Positions 1-9,322 of a DNA stretch of 64,000 nt are shown here, one piece after another. Within the stretch, counting starts at the first letter, position 1. Every line of letters starts with the position of its first letter. Under the pieces are notes generated by a model, which was given only the letters and a program-made list of their open reading frames with translations, did not search any database and was not told the DNA's origin. Both the position numbers and the translations under genes were made by a program. The stretch is from an uncultured Bacteroidales bacterium (GTDB taxonomy: Bacteria > Bacteroidota > Bacteroidia > Bacteroidales > WCHB1-69), in the NCBI GenBank assembly GCA_934699095.1, contig CAKUVI010000009.1, positions 1-64,000 on the forward strand, given 5' to 3'.

Positions 1-1787
1 ATAATAAATTACAGGACAAATGGCGCAGGTTGTGAATAGCTTTCAAAAGTTTTGTATCTTTGCGGTCGCTAACAACCCGCTGACCTCGCCGAGACATTCA
101 GCGAGCGTTGTGAATAGCTTTCAAAAGTTTTGTATCTTTGCGGTCGCTAACAACCGCTGAAGGCCGATTTAGAAAGGCTGTTGAGTTGTGAATAGCTTTC
201 AAAAGTTTTGTATCTTTGCGGTCGCTAACAACGAAGTAAGAGGGATTTATCTCCACATACACGTTGTGAATAGCTTTCAAAAGTTTTGTATCTTTGCGGT
301 CGCTAACAACCGATGACCGCTACCTCTGGCCGTTTATGCTGTTGTGAATAGCTTTCAAAAGTTTTGTATCTTTGCGGTCGCTAACAACCCCTCCTTGGTC
401 AGCTCCTCGCCGAGCCAGTTGTGAATAGCTTTCAAAAGTTTTGTATCTTTGCGGTCGCTAACAACGGCAGTTGCTATTCCATGAAACCATGACGTGTTGT
501 GAATAGCTTTCAAAAGTTTTGTATCTTTGCGGTCGCTAACAACGGCGACGCGGGCGAGCACTTCGCGCATCTGTTGTGAATAGCTTTCAAAAGTTTTGTA
601 TCTTTGCGGTCGCTAACAACTCTCGTTGTTATATATCGTGCCGTTGTGCTGTTGTGAATAGCTTTCAAAAGTTTTGTATCTTTGCGGTCGCTAACAACTG
701 GGAAAGGAGAGATATGGACAGACCTTGGGTTGTGAATAGCTTTCAAAAGTTTTGTATCTTTGCGGTCGCTAACAACGCGGTGGTAGTCCTTCAGCGGCCC
801 GATGTGTTGTGAATAGCTTTCAAAAGTTTTGTATCTTTGCGGTCGCTAACAACTCTACTTTGAAACTACAAAGAAGGAACAACGTTGTGAATAGCTTTCA
901 AAAGTTTTGTATCTTTGCGGTCGCTAACAACGGTACTAGAGCCGTTTGCTTAACTTCACGTGTTGTGAATAGCTTTCAAAAGTTTTGTATCTTTGCGGTC
1001 GCTAACAACAGGTGAGTGCCGCTTGAAAGATCGTCACGGGTTGTGAATAGCTTTCAAAAGTTTTGTATCTTTGCGGTCGCTAACAACAACTGCTCGTTTA
1101 GGTGAGTGCCGCTTGAGTTGTGAATAGCTTTCAAAAGTTTTGTATCTTTGCGGTCGCTAACAACTGACCTTCCTCGGTTATTTGCCGGAATAGAGTTGTG
1201 AATAGCTTTCAAAAGTTTTGTATCTTTGCGGTCGCTAACAACTAATAACTATGAGCAATAACTTATTTAATTGTTGTGAATAGCTTTCAAAAGTTTTGTA
1301 TCTTTGCGGTCGCTAACAACGTAGCTACGAATCAGATTATAGGCGTTTTCGTTGTGAATAGCTTTCAAAAGTTTTGTATCTTTGCGGTCGCTAACAACTG
1401 AAGCTATGGGATTAAGTTTTATCTGATTGTTGTGAATAGCTTTCAAAAGTTTTGTATCTTTGCGGTCGCTAACAACTAAGTTTTATTTCATTTAACGCGT
1501 CCTTGGTTGTGAATAGCTTTCAAAAGTTTTGTATCTTTGCGGTCGCTAACAACTCACTATAGTAAAATTGCTGAAGAGCTCTCGTTGTGAATAGCTTTCA
1601 AAAGTTTTGTATCTTTGCGGTCGCTAACAACGCCGAAAGTCTCCGCTAGTTCCGAAGCGTAGTTGTGAATAGCTTTCAAAAGTTTTGTATCTTTGCGGTC
1701 GCTAACAACGCAAGAAAAACTTGGAGAAACTGGAAAAGTGTTGTGAATAGCTTTCAAAAGTTTTGTATCTTTGCGGTCGCTAACAAC
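1..1787 (+). CRISPR. Type II-C CRISPR array, 23 repeats, left end cut by window
   Basis: Twenty-three essentially identical 48-nt repeats start at 29, 107, 185, 263, 341, 418, 496, 573, 651, 729, 806, 884, 962, 1040, 1117, 1195, 1273, 1351, 1429, 1506, 1584, 1662 and 1740. Each begins GTTGTGAATAGC and ends CGCTAACAAC. The 22 complete spacers are 29 or 30 nt. Bases 1-28 have nearly spacer length, so the array probably continues left of the window. The guide strand is plus: the first part of the repeat is complementary to the tracrRNA anti-repeat at 9025-9042, giving spacer followed by the repeat 5' part, as in other type II crRNAs. No repeat degeneration is seen before 1787; altered copies follow at 2008-2118 and 2338-2355. 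Spacers 13 and 14 overlap in sequence. Targets cannot be identified from the window. Confidence 0.98.
31..62 (+). promoter_or_regulatory. Promoter embedded in each CRISPR repeat (first copy shown)
   Basis: Repeat positions 27-34 read TATCTTTG, an exact match to the Bacteroidetes -7 box TAnnTTTG (here 55-62). TGTG at repeat positions 3-6 (here 31-34) lies 20 nt upstream in the place of the -33 TTTG element. The same 20-nt spacing is seen at the two adhesin promoters at 19848-19879 and 29209-29239. Transcription would begin near the repeat's 3' end and read into the next spacer. All 23 repeats carry it. Function is inferred; repeat-internal promoters are established for the type II-C loci of Neisseria and Campylobacter. 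Confidence 0.7.
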
Positions 1788-1840
1788 TGAACATGGTTAA
1801 TACTCAAAGATACAACAAGTTACAAAGATTATTAGAAACA

Positions 1841-1872
1841 AAAAAATCACCATTTTACATGGTGATTTTTTT
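1841..1872 (+). terminator. Bidirectional hairpin terminator after the array
   Basis: Arms ATCACCAT (1846-1853) and ATGGTGAT (1859-1866) enclose a 5-nt loop and are flanked by an A-run and a T-run. It lies about 53 nt past the last intact repeat and would end transcripts leaving the array. The symmetry lets it act on both strands. Confidence 0.75.
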
Positions 1873-2007
1873 ATCATGATGCTATTTCCCCTGTTGTATT
1901 TCTTCATTTTTAGTTTTCATTTTGCTCACTATTTATCTTAATAAGAATACCCTTCTTTGGTCATCCCTTTATTGATGTGTGCCTGCGAGGACGCAGGCAC
2001 CTCCTCA

Positions 2008-2118
2008 TTGTGAATAGCTTTCAAAGATTGTGAAAGCCGAGAGCAGACGAGCTTGCTCGGTTGCCGAGGCGCATCCAATCTTCTGCAAAAGTTTTGTATC
2101 TTTGCGGTCGCTAACAAC
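2008..2118 (+). repeat. CRISPR repeat split by a 62-bp palindromic element
   Basis: Repeat positions 2-18 lie at 2008-2024 and positions 17-48 at 2087-2118, so the two A residues at positions 17-18 occur on both sides of the insert. The insert (2025-2086) has near-terminal inverted repeats AGATTG/CAATCT and an inner CGAGC-TT-GCTCG hairpin. It carries no gene and is too small for an insertion sequence. It resembles the short dispersed palindromic elements of Bacteroidales intergenic DNA as I remember them; that identity is unverified. The right half keeps the TATCTTTG box. Confidence 0.85.
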
Positions 2119-2171
2119 TGAACATGGTTAATACTCAAAGATACAACAAGTTACAAAGATTATTAGAAACA

Positions 2172-2203
2172 AAAAAATCACCATTTTACATGGTGATTTT
2201 TTT
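2172..2203 (+). terminator. Second copy of the array-end terminator
   Basis: This is an identical copy of the hairpin at 1841-1872, produced by the 331-bp tandem duplication. It would stop transcripts started at the promoter in the right half of the split repeat at 2087-2118. Confidence 0.7.
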
Positions 2204-2337
2204 ATCATGATGCTATTTCCCCTGTTGTATTTCTTCATTTTTAGTTTTCATTTTGCTCACTATTTATCTTAATAAGAATACCCTTCTTTGGTCATCCCTT
2301 TATTGATGTGTGCCTGCGAGGACGCAGGCACCTCCTC

Positions 2338-2506
2338 ATTGTGAATAGCTTTCAAGAATTAGATAAAACTCAACACCTGTATAATAAGGCAGTCACTCTT
2401 GTTAATGTAGAGACGGGGCACCTGCTGTCTCAACATTCTTCACGGCGCTAACATCCTCCAATCCTACCAATTTTAATTAGGGTGTTTTTCTTCACAACAC
2501 AATTGG
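2338..2506. other. Partial CRISPR repeat and spacer-free remnant before cas2
   Basis: The second duplicated copy ends with repeat positions 2-18 at 2339-2355 and then departs into unrelated sequence. The stretch to 2506 has no open gene and no further full repeat. GTAGAGACGG at 2407-2416 with GTCTC at 2427-2431 recalls the GAGACG palindromes found elsewhere in the window. GGCGCTAACA near 2443-2452 is a weak echo of the repeat end. Confidence 0.5.
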
Positions 2507-3766
<1,260 letters not shown>

Positions 3767-3774
<8 letters not shown>

Positions 3775-4603
3775 TTGAGTCTAATTCCAAGGTATTCAGG
3801 TTAGGTAGATAATTCATTGGAGTCGAGACACTTCTCCCCAATTCTTTCTCGGTTTCTTTTCTTGCCACACCGGCCACATTGCCGCCGCGCTTGGCAATTT
3901 TCTTGCTCTCATCAAATGTTTCTGGTTCTTCCTTTTGTGAAATCTCGGTGGTCACACGTTCGCCAAGCATGGTGAAAATCAGTTCGAGGTCGTCCATGTG
4001 GTCGCGCAGGTTCTGATTTTTCTTTGTCAAGCCTTTGAATTCCTTGTATTCTGAAGGAGTCATTCCAAAGGTAGCCTTTGAAATTTCAGCGGTCAATATT
4101 GCAAAGTCTTGTTCGGATGAGATTCCTCTTCTTTTCCATTCATCAGTGAGATTTTGGCGGATGGCAATGCCACGGATTCGCTTGTCGATCCAATCTTTAG
4201 GATAGCCTTTTTTCTCGTAAAGCTCCTTCATGCGCTCCTGTGCCAGTTCGGGATTCTCGATTTCGAGCATACGCTCGTAACCCACCGTTGCCAGCCATTG
4301 TTTGAAAGGTTCAGCCTTTGGCGAGGGGATGGACTGGATGATGCGGAACAAGCCCTTGATGTTGGCTGTTTGGACTTTTCGGCGCTTTCCGTCAAGTGCA
4401 ATCATTTCAAGGGGGGTACAAATTGTACCCCAGTTGGAGTTCAATCCCTCATCACGCACCCGCATCCGCTTGATATACTGCTTCGGGTCGTTGCTGTCGG
4501 TCAGTGCTTCAACGACATCATAGATGGAGAAATACCATTGTTCTTCTTCATCGTTCCATGCTGAGCGAATTTTCTTGTTCTGGAATAGTTTGATGTTGGT
4601 CAT
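3767..4603 (-). CDS. Bro-N / DinD-like protein embedded in the cas operon
   Basis: The 278-residue protein has an N-terminal Bro-N (BRO/antirepressor-type) domain, roughly residues 3-115, with WYFSIYDVVEALTDS and the FRIIQSIPSPKAEPFKQWLA segment typical of that family. Residues about 140-230 (AIRQNLTDEWKRRGI, DFAILTAEI, KGLTKKNQNLRDHM) resemble the C-terminal half of DNA-damage-inducible protein D as I remember it. DinD of E. coli is a LexA-regulated inhibitor of RecA filaments. Standalone homologues are common in bacteria and prophages, usually with no assigned role. Here the gene starts 20 nt after the cas9 stop and overlaps cas1 by 8 nt, so it is a true operon member. It may regulate the locus, modulate repair during adaptation, or be a captured passenger. 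Confidence 0.88.
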
Positions 4604-4623
4604 AAGTTCTTATAGTTAATTGT

Positions 4624-7600
4624 TTAGTATTCTCCCACAGAAACAATTTTTCCTATATGGTTAACGCGGACTTTGAGGATTTTATCTATTCCTTTCGAAC
4701 TTCTGAAATCAGTCCAAGTAACACCTCGTAATTTATATTCACTTAAATCAATAGTAGATTCGAGATGATGTCTGAACACATAGTTTTTATACGAGAATTT
4801 TTGCACCCTGAACAGATTTGGACTTATTTCAGCGTAGTTATCGGGATTCTTATACCATGCCTCATCATGATCCAACGGGTTGAAAGTCATGTTGCCATCG
4901 GCATCATAGCGCGGGAATACAAAGTATTCGTTCTGCTTCATCGTGAACAGGAACTGCCAGCCCTCGTCTTTCTTAAAATCTTTGTCAATTATGGGAAGGC
5001 CAAGCACAGCGCGCGAGGTGGCCTCGTAGAACGACACTATCTTCTCATCAAGTTCATAAACCACATCACCGTTCTCGTCAAGCAGAGGCTGGCCGTTTTT
5101 GTCCAACCGTGGCTTTCGGTAGACGGCCACATGATGGTTGTTGCCCGTGTTCACGTAATCCACCGGTTGCATTTCGCCATTTGCGTCAAGAATCAACCTG
5201 CCGTTTTTGTCTCGTTTGTAGTGTAATGCCTCGGCATTGCTGACTCCCGTGATGGTTACGCGCTTGATGGCAATGCCTTTTTCTTTATTGAGCCAGATAG
5301 GATTCTCTTCCAAATTGGAAAACGCCTTTTTGGCATTACCGCCATATTCTTCAAGCCGTGATTTCAGAATGTTTCTGATGCCTGCATCCACAACTTTGTC
5401 CAACTTCAAATCTGGAGCTATAGGTTTTCTGATGGTATAGCGTTCCTCAAAGCAAACAGTCTTTACTTTTTCGGGGACTTTATCGCTGTGATGCTCGTCA
5501 ACCCATAAAGGATTCTTTTCGAGTGTGTTCTTGCCTGTAAAAGCCTTTTTTGCATCCCCGTCAAACTGGGCAAGTCGGGCAAGCAGTGCTTCACGATAAC
5601 GTTTGTTGGCAACAGTCATTATTTTATCAGAAGTAAACGAAGCGTTAACTTTTTCCTCCTTGGTTGAATACTGCTTGCTGTTGCCGTAAACGGTTTCCAG
5701 ATGCAGCTGCCCACGTGGAGTTAATTGTACTTTCTTGTTTTTGCCCGTTTTTTTCTTTGTAACATTGATGTTCCTTGTAACCACTTTGTTCTTGGCCTTT
5801 ATGGAGACCAAGATGTTTTGCAACTGGCGTTTCGCTTCTGCTCTGAAAACATCCAATGGCATGGGCGGCCTGAAACGCAGTTTTCCTTTGGAATCTCTGT
5901 ATAGTTCCTTCTGTTCTATACCATACATGGCTGAGGCTCTCTGATCTCTACTAAGACTCGACAATTCAACCATATCCAAGTCGAAATACTCTTCAACACC
6001 TTTCTGCACCCGCGCATTGAGATTATTAAGGTATTGTATGAAACTCCGTTTGGTAAAGGCTATCGTCAACGCATCCATTGCGTGATGGCGGTGGTCATTG
6101 CGTTTGGTCCAATCCTTTATCTTTGGAATTTGCCGTCCATCGTGATCTCGTTCATAATAAGTCATGCCCAACCTGTTGTATTTATTCCAGTTAAGTTCCT
6201 GCATAACATTAACCAATTGCCAGTCATCACGCAGACGATCTGTAACACTTCCCGTTGTTGGTACTACAAACGGGACTATTTCTTCCAATATTTCACGTGC
6301 TTTTTTAGCTATATATTGCGAATCTCTCAGATCACGATTGATGAAGCCACTTGGAATATCAGCCTCTTTCATCAGAAGTTTATCATGTTTTGTCTTGCTT
6401 ATCACTTTATCAGCAAACAGTTTGTCGATGCGGTTTTTGTATTCGCCACTGGCAAAGGCCTCCCCGTATTTTGTAGCCACATAGTCAAAAGCGGTGGTGT
6501 TAGACTTGTCGAGGTTTGCTTGGCGGGCCTCAATGGTTTTGTTGGAGAACGAATCATCAAACAATTTGGCTTGGGGTATGATATGCTCAATATCGAATTC
6601 CTTGCTGAATAGTTTCTCCCTTGGTATATAAGTATTGGTGTACAAAGTGTGGTATCCATTGCTTTCCAACTCTTTGTAAAGCTTGTAGCGAATTATATCA
6701 TTGCGACTTACATGTCCAAGATTGAAAGGTTCTCCTTGAAGGATCTTTACAAACTCTTCGTGCAGTCTTGTGGCATCATTGATGGAACGTGACAACTCCT
6801 CACGCTCTTTGGCAGATTTTTTCAATTCACGAGCCAGTTCAATACGAACCTCGTCTGGTTTACCGTATTCGTTGATTATCTCATTTACAACATTGACTAA
6901 TTGGTTAAGAATCTTCTCGACAACGGGATTACGAAGGCTGTTCCGCGGAAGGAGTTCCAATTTGTCTTTCAAGACTTTATTCTTGATTTCTTCTTTTGTA
7001 AGCGACTGTTTAGAGTGACGATATCCCGCATATTCACAAGCCGTACTATAATCGTTTCCATCCTTCAAATGTGGCAGGATCTTTCGGATGGCCTTCGTGC
7101 TCAGACTGCCATAATCGCCTGCATCCTTGAACACTACATTAGCCACTATTGCTGCAGCTTCTCCGTCAAAACCGAACTTTTCATGAAGTTTCTCTACAAG
7201 TTTTTCGTTACCCAATGTTGAGTTGTCACCCTCGAAAGAGTACAACAGATGCCAAAGCTGGTACATCGGCTGCTGCTCAAAAGCTGTTCCTTCAAGATTG
7301 GAGTCAAATGCTAATATCTCTGTGTTTACACCAAGTGTTCTGAAAATTGAAACAATAGCATCAAGAATCTCAGCGGCAGATTTTCTTGACAGGTCTCCCA
7401 CATCGTGTCCGCTGTTTTCGGCAACAATCTGATAAGCCTTGAAAAGTTCCGCCTGAGTATTATTGCCGTCCAGGTCCTTGAAATTCATGTCAACTTCTTT
7501 CTTCTTAGGGAAGAGCAGCTTTAAAACATCTGATTTAGAGAGCTTTTCTTTGTATTTCAACTCTGTAAACAAGAGTTCCTTCTCTTCTTCAAACAGTCTT

Positions 7601-8943
7601 CGTTTTCCATAAACAAAATTATTTGAATTTCCAAACAAGTCTTCTTGATCATTTGGAACAATCATGCCTGATATTTCAACATCGTTGAGCCGTTGCCAAA
7701 TTTTAAACTCTTGAAACAACGGCGACGACTTGGGACAGACGCGGCTACCAATGGTTTTTAGCCTCTTTTTGCCATCTATCTCGACTTCGACTTGATGGCT
7801 CTCGAACTCGCAGAACGAGATGAGGTTTTTACACGACTTGAGAGGCCGTTGGTAAAAAATGACAACATCACGTATCTCTTTCTTTAATTCCGGGGTAAGT
7901 TCTTTATGATATTCTGCCTGTTTTTCCCAGATGGTTTCAAACTCGTTCAGATAATCCTGACGATAGAATACCTGGTTTTTCAGACTATTGTTTGGATTTT
8001 TGTCCAATTGGGACATCTGATATTGCCCCACTGTTTGGTGGTTGAAATACAGTTCTTTACTCCTATCGCTTATATTTCCGAGGTAGCCACTGGCATTGCT
8101 GATCTGACCGTTGATTTCTTGCAGTACAATTGCTAATTTCTCAAGCTCGAACTTTTCTGACAGAGCCAAGGAACGCCACTGAAAATTTTCAATTTTCTGC
8201 TCGTGACCGCTTGTTGTTCTTTTAATTCCAACAAGATTGAATGGTTTGGCACAGATGGCCCACGTCTGATTCTTGTTCTTACCACGTAATTCTTCCTTCA
8301 GACCGACAGACAATAATTCAGGATAGAACCCTCTTTGAAAATTCCAAATCCTATCAAATTCGGCTTGAAGGTCAGAACGATAGAATTCTGGCAGATGCTT
8401 CTTGCCGTTTTTCAGCAATGAGAGCGACAATTGACCAGGAGTAAGATTTTCATCATAGAGCCGTTTTGCAATTTGCATCCCATCAATAAGCTGGCCTTCC
8501 TCTGTGTTCTTGGCCTTACGGCTGCTTTTATAGCCACGTTTCTTATTTATTTGCAGAAGAACGCGTGCAAACTCCTGCAATGAAATTTCATCTGTTGCGG
8601 CTTTTGCCCTCAGTCTGTAAGTCTCAAAAGTTGTCTGATTGCCGTTTTCCGAAAGGATAGTGTCATTTGTGATAAAGCCGTGATCTTCCAGGATTTCAAC
8701 AAGATTTTCGCGACGAAGTTTGTAGCGTTGCAGGTTGCGCCGCATACTGCGTTTGAGTGTCCTGTCTGCATTAGTTGTAATACTTTTACCTTTTTCGAAA
8801 TTTGTAAGTTCGTCAACGGTCAGAGGGTTGACTCTTACGCCTAATTTCACGATAGAAGATTGTTCTTCAGCGTTTTCCGCTTCATTCACCACTGCCCAGC
8901 CAATGCTGTTGGTGCCCAAGTCTAAACCGAGGATTTTTTTCAT
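4624..8943 (-). CDS. cas9: Cas9 nuclease, type II-C
   Basis: RNA-guided DNA endonuclease of 1439 residues, the long Bacteroidetes form of subtype II-C. RuvC-I is at the N-terminus (LGLDLGTNSIGWAV, Asp8), followed by an arginine-rich bridge helix at about 60-85. RuvC-II has Glu702 (RIELARE). The HNH domain has DIEHIIPQ with His787 and Asn801. RuvC-III has NDHRHHAMDA with His954 and Asp957. All catalytic residues are present. I chose the ATG at 8943 because it gives the canonical MKKILGLDLG start; the reading frame is open further upstream, but that stretch covers the promoter region. It is the first gene of cas9-broN-cas1-cas2, divergent from the tracrRNA. Confidence 0.98.
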   Translation of the reverse strand: MKKILGLDLGTNSIGWAVVNEAENAEEQSSIVKLGVRVNPLTVDELTNFEKGKSITTNADRTLKRSMRRNLQRYKLRRENLVEILEDHGFITNDTILSENGNQTTFETYRLRAKAATDEISLQEFARVLLQINKKRGYKSSRKAKNTEEGQLIDGMQIAKRLYDENLTPGQLSLSLLKNGKKHLPEFYRSDLQAEFDRIWNFQRGFYPELLSVGLKEELRGKNKNQTWAICAKPFNLVGIKRTTSGHEQKIENFQWRSLALSEKFELEKLAIVLQEINGQISNASGYLGNISDRSKELYFNHQTVGQYQMSQLDKNPNNSLKNQVFYRQDYLNEFETIWEKQAEYHKELTPELKKEIRDVVIFYQRPLKSCKNLISFCEFESHQVEVEIDGKKRLKTIGSRVCPKSSPLFQEFKIWQRLNDVEISGMIVPNDQEDLFGNSNNFVYGKRRLFEEEKELLFTELKYKEKLSKSDVLKLLFPKKKEVDMNFKDLDGNNTQAELFKAYQIVAENSGHDVGDLSRKSAAEILDAIVSIFRTLGVNTEILAFDSNLEGTAFEQQPMYQLWHLLYSFEGDNSTLGNEKLVEKLHEKFGFDGEAAAIVANVVFKDAGDYGSLSTKAIRKILPHLKDGNDYSTACEYAGYRHSKQSLTKEEIKNKVLKDKLELLPRNSLRNPVVEKILNQLVNVVNEIINEYGKPDEVRIELARELKKSAKEREELSRSINDATRLHEEFVKILQGEPFNLGHVSRNDIIRYKLYKELESNGYHTLYTNTYIPREKLFSKEFDIEHIIPQAKLFDDSFSNKTIEARQANLDKSNTTAFDYVATKYGEAFASGEYKNRIDKLFADKVISKTKHDKLLMKEADIPSGFINRDLRDSQYIAKKAREILEEIVPFVVPTTGSVTDRLRDDWQLVNVMQELNWNKYNRLGMTYYERDHDGRQIPKIKDWTKRNDHRHHAMDALTIAFTKRSFIQYLNNLNARVQKGVEEYFDLDMVELSSLSRDQRASAMYGIEQKELYRDSKGKLRFRPPMPLDVFRAEAKRQLQNILVSIKAKNKVVTRNINVTKKKTGKNKKVQLTPRGQLHLETVYGNSKQYSTKEEKVNASFTSDKIMTVANKRYREALLARLAQFDGDAKKAFTGKNTLEKNPLWVDEHHSDKVPEKVKTVCFEERYTIRKPIAPDLKLDKVVDAGIRNILKSRLEEYGGNAKKAFSNLEENPIWLNKEKGIAIKRVTITGVSNAEALHYKRDKNGRLILDANGEMQPVDYVNTGNNHHVAVYRKPRLDKNGQPLLDENGDVVYELDEKIVSFYEATSRAVLGLPIIDKDFKKDEGWQFLFTMKQNEYFVFPRYDADGNMTFNPLDHDEAWYKNPDNYAEISPNLFRVQKFSYKNYVFRHHLESTIDLSEYKLRGVTWTDFRSSKGIDKILKVRVNHIGKIVSVGEY

Positions 8944-8970
8944 AGTTGTTTTATAATAATTTGTAAAATG

Positions 8971-8978
8971 CAAAAATA
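8971..8978 (-). promoter_or_regulatory. Probable -7 box of the cas operon
   Basis: On the minus strand the sequence reads TATTTTTG, matching TAnnTTTG, 28 nt upstream of the cas9 ATG. No good -33 TTTG lies at 19-21 nt; one occurs at 15 nt. The box is only about 33 bp from the oppositely oriented tracrRNA -7 box, so the two promoters share a short region. Confidence 0.5.
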
Positions 8979-9010
8979 AAAAAATCCGTATAACAAAAGA
9001 AAAAAAAGTG

Positions 9011-9018
9011 TATATTTG
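9011..9018 (+). promoter_or_regulatory. tracrRNA promoter -7 box
   Basis: TATATTTG matches the Bacteroidetes -7 consensus TAnnTTTG and lies 7 nt before the anti-repeat. It predicts a start near 9022-9026. No clear -33 element is seen at the usual distance. Confidence 0.65.
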
Positions 9019-9022
9019 CGGC

Positions 9023-9099
9023 ACTTTTGAAGCTATTCACAATAAGGATTATTCCGTTGTGAAAACATCTAAGGCGGGGCTGCAAGGCCTCGCTTTTTT
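9023..9099 (+). ncRNA. tracrRNA of the type II-C system
   Basis: The anti-repeat at 9025-9042 is the reverse complement of CRISPR repeat positions 2-20 with one base missing, giving about 18 base pairs with a single bulge in the crRNA. A short GGA/TCC hairpin (9046-9055) follows. The RNA ends in a G-C rich terminator, GCGGGGC/GCCTCGC (9074-9093, one G-U pair), and six Ts. The size of about 75 nt is compact. Bases 9056-9063 (GTTGTGAA) equal the first eight bases of the repeat and can pair with TTCACAA at 9036-9042 inside the anti-repeat. The transcript diverges from cas9. Ends are predicted, not measured. Confidence 0.92.
9074..9099 (+). terminator. tracrRNA intrinsic terminator
   Basis: A 7-bp stem at 9074-9080 and 9087-9093 encloses a 6-nt loop and is followed by TTTTTT at 9094-9099. 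It is also the last structural stem of the tracrRNA. Confidence 0.85.
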
Positions 9100-9322
9100 A
9101 TGGGCACTTCCTGGATTTATTACATCGAAAATGCAGAGGAGACCTGATTATCCTCCGCGTAAAATGCTTGCATAAGTCACTCGCAGTTTGCCTCAGTTAT
9201 TTCAGGAGATGGTTTCTCCGCCACCTGCTGTATGATAACTATGCATCCTGCCAACAGAGGCCTGCATTCTGTTCCGTGCCTCGCGCATTGTCATTTTGCC
9301 AGTTCGGGAACAACAATCTTTT
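9100..9322. other. Gene-free stretch between tracrRNA and miaA
   Basis: The 223 bases hold no convincing gene, promoter or terminator. A 64-codon open frame on the plus strand runs into the antisense of miaA and looks accidental. With the upstream cas9-tracrRNA region this marks the boundary between the CRISPR locus and housekeeping genes. Confidence 0.5.

Larger units (their letters stand above)
1788..2355 (+). repeat. 331-bp-offset tandem duplication of the array-flanking segment
   Basis: The sequence from 1788 to 2024 recurs at 2119-2355 with an offset of 331 bp and no difference I can see. Each copy begins TGAACATGG directly after a complete or partial CRISPR repeat, carries a terminator hairpin, then a strong hairpin with arms GTGCCTGCG/CGCAGGCAC (1979-2000 and 2310-2331), and ends with the first part of a CRISPR repeat. 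Unequal recombination between CRISPR repeats is the simplest origin. No convincing gene lies in it. It may be the trailer or, less likely, a leader. Confidence 0.9.

Noticed and set aside
1399..1505. Spacers 18 and 19 share TAAGTTTTAT
   Set aside because: Only 10 AT-rich bases are shared and the flanks disagree, unlike the 17-nt exact overlap of spacers 13 and 14.
98..1757. Several 60-78 codon open frames across the array with repeated peptide patterns such as VVSDRKDTKLLKAIHN
   Set aside because: They are translations of the CRISPR repeats; repeat plus 30-nt spacer is 78 nt, a multiple of three, so frames stay open by chance.
8944..9024. Upstream extension of the cas9 reading frame by 27 codons
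   Set aside because: The extension covers the promoter region and lacks family similarity; MKKILGLDLG is the normal Cas9 start.
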